This document shows, one piece after another, positions 63,039 through 64,000 of a stretch of 64,000 nucleotides of DNA. The stretch's first letter is position 1, and each line of letters begins with the position of its first letter. The notes beneath the pieces are model-generated. The model did not search any database. It saw only the letters and a program-made list of their open reading frames with translations, and had not been told where the DNA came from. Source of the DNA: Rhizobium sp. AQ_MP (GTDB lineage: Bacteria > Pseudomonadota > Alphaproteobacteria > Rhizobiales > Rhizobiaceae); the NCBI RefSeq assembly GCF_014237835.1, contig NZ_JACJVI010000013.1:1-64000 (forward strand). The letters run 5' to 3'. The translations under genes were made by a program, and so were the position numbers.

Positions 63039-63746
63039 TTGGTAGGTGTTGAAGTGGGAAGCGATGGTCGGGTAGATGGCGTCATCGGTGCGCTCACGTC
63101 CTATATTCGGGACCACGAGCTCGGCCCGGGAGACAGCCTGCCGAGCGAACTGGCGCTGTCGAAGGAACTGAGCGTCTCTCGTACGGTCATTCGGGAAGCA
63201 TTTCGGTCACTGGCGGCCATGAGACTGCTCGACCTGCATGTGGGCAAGCGCGCGCGGGTGGCGGAGCTTGACCACGGCGCCATGTCACTGATGATCGAGC
63301 ATGGCCTGGGGACCGAGCAGATCAGCGTCCATCAGATCTATGATGTCAGGCGCACGATCGAGATGCGGACGGCCAGTCTTGCTGCCCTCAGACGCTCAGA
63401 AGAAGAAGCGCGCATTCTCATTGACCATGCAAAGGCGATGGAGACGCAGTTTCATTCGCCTGAGACGGTGATGGAACACGATCTCGCCTTCCACCTTGGC
63501 ATTGCCAGAGCATCGAAGAACCCGATTTTTTTGCTGATCCTTGGCGCGTTTCAGGCTGTCTCGCGACAGACCTGGCCGATCGGATGGCGCAGTCGCTCGT
63601 CGGATGAAGACCGGCATTCCATGAACGCGCTTCACCTCGCGATCGCAAAAGCCATCAATGCCGGCGACCCACAGGAGGCGAGCCAGCTGATGGCAAAACA
63701 TTTCGATGAAAGCGCCAAGGCGCTCCTTGCCGCCGGTATTGCTTGA
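63039..63746 (+). CDS. FadR-type GntR-family transcriptional regulator
   Basis: A 235-residue regulator: winged helix-turn-helix (GVIGALTSYIRDHELGPGDSLPSELALSKELSVSRTVIREAFRSLAAMRLL) and an FCD C-terminal domain with the usual metal-binding Asp/His pattern (DVRRTIEMRTASLAAL, EHDLAFHLGIARASKN, ALHLAIAKAI). It starts at TTG 63039 or at a GTG slightly downstream. It probably represses the following enolase-superfamily gene, and perhaps itself, through the palindrome at 62994-63016; the effector would be a sugar acid. Confidence 0.88.
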   Translation: MVGVEVGSDGRVDGVIGALTSYIRDHELGPGDSLPSELALSKELSVSRTVIREAFRSLAAMRLLDLHVGKRARVAELDHGAMSLMIEHGLGTEQISVHQIYDVRRTIEMRTASLAALRRSEEEARILIDHAKAMETQFHSPETVMEHDLAFHLGIARASKNPIFLLILGAFQAVSRQTWPIGWRSRSSDEDRHSMNALHLAIAKAINAGDPQEASQLMAKHFDESAKALLAAGIA

Positions 63747-63758
63747 GGAAGAACTTTC

Positions 63759-64000
63759 ATGAAAATCACGAAACTGGAAACCGTGCGCATCGCGGAGCGG
63801 CAAAATCTCCTCTGGATCCTGGTTCATACGGATGAAGGCATCACCGGGCTTGGAGAAACCTTCTTCGGGGCAGAGACCGTGGAGGCCTATATCCACGAAT
63901 ACATCGCCCCTCGGGTAATCGGCCGCGATCCGCTTCAGATTGATCTTCTGGCCGCCGACCTGGTCGGCTATCTCGGTTTCCGCTCGTCTGGTGCAGAAGT
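63759..64000 (+). CDS. Mandelate racemase/muconate lactonizing (enolase superfamily) enzyme, N-terminal part
   Basis: Only the first 80 residues lie in the window: KITKLETVRIAERQNLLWILVHTDEGITGLGETFFG then IHEYIAPRVIGRDPLQIDLL. This is the capping-domain start typical of sugar-acid dehydratases and cycloisomerases of the mandelate racemase group. GAGGAAGAAC precedes the ATG. The catalytic barrel is outside the window, so the substrate cannot be inferred. It lies 12 bp after the GntR gene and is likely co-transcribed. Confidence 0.85.
   Translation, partial: MKITKLETVRIAERQNLLWILVHTDEGITGLGETFFGAETVEAYIHEYIAPRVIGRDPLQIDLLAADLVGYLGFRSSGAE

Noticed and set aside
1-64000. CRISPR array, rRNA operon or prophage
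   Set aside because: No regularly spaced repeats, rRNA sequence or phage structural genes were seen in the window.

Overview
The window looks like chromosome or chromid DNA of an alphaproteobacterium, most likely a member of the Rhizobiaceae. The evidence is high-GC coding on both strands, a GTTC-N7-GTTC type LexA box, a WreV/WreQ/WreU-like set of the kind known from Rhizobium etli O-antigen synthesis, several RbsABC-type sugar ABC transporters each with its own LacI or GntR regulator, and rhizobial IS256/IS3/IS21 remnants. Species cannot be named from the sequence alone.

Layout. (1) 1-4235: a left-truncated, frameshifted UvrD-type helicase under an SOS box, a small XRE regulator divergent from a LysR regulator with a shared inverted repeat, and tRNA-Ser(CGA). 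(2) 4338-5505: a decayed IS256-family transposase just downstream of the tRNA. (3) 5843-36095: a surface polysaccharide (probably LPS O-antigen) locus. It holds RmlB, a GT4, a three-gene NDP-sugar module (LegB-like dehydratase, nucleotidyltransferase, reductase), GT2, a GT2-GT4 two-domain transferase, the Wzt/Wzm ABC exporter, another GT2 with a coiled-coil tail, a GH43/GH130-like propeller protein and a GT61. IS21 and IS3 remnants follow. Next come a FemAB-like GNAT, a NeuD-like acyltransferase, a methyltransferase, an FdtA-FdtB fusion and RmlA; then the WreQ/WreV/WreU-like QuiNAc set, a GT4, an O-antigen ligase/polymerase, GT25, GT39 and a GtrB-GtrA fusion. (4) 36690-38270: an isolated flagellar hook gene flgE. 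(5) 38925-49304: a complete L-threonate-type catabolic set (LtnD, OtnI, OtnK, OtnC, SMP-30 lactonase), an ABC transporter and a LacI regulator with a perfect 20-bp inverted operator pair. (6) 49592-51245: one intact and one truncated ParDE-type toxin-antitoxin pair and a CoA-transferase fragment. (7) 51349-62446: aldo/keto reductase, Asp/Glu-racemase-like protein, LacI regulator, an ABC transporter with two different permeases, separate DhaK and DhaL proteins, and an FGGY kinase. (8) 63039-64000: a GntR/FadR regulator with a palindromic operator and the start of an enolase-superfamily gene cut by the window edge.

How the genes work together. In region 3, RmlA and RmlB without RmlC/RmlD should feed dTDP-4-keto-6-deoxyglucose into the FdtA-FdtB fusion. 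This gives a dTDP-3-amino-3,6-dideoxyhexose, which one of the neighbouring acyltransferases could acylate. WreV/WreQ-like enzymes would make UDP-QuiNAc, and the WreU-like transferase would start the chain on the lipid carrier; Wzm/Wzt exports it and the ligase joins it to lipid A-core. In region 5, L-threonate (perhaps released from a lactone) would be oxidised, isomerised, phosphorylated and decarboxylated to dihydroxyacetone phosphate. Region 7 has the look of a pathway for an unidentified short-chain sugar or polyol using two kinases; its substrate cannot be read from the sequence and it is the least described system in the window.
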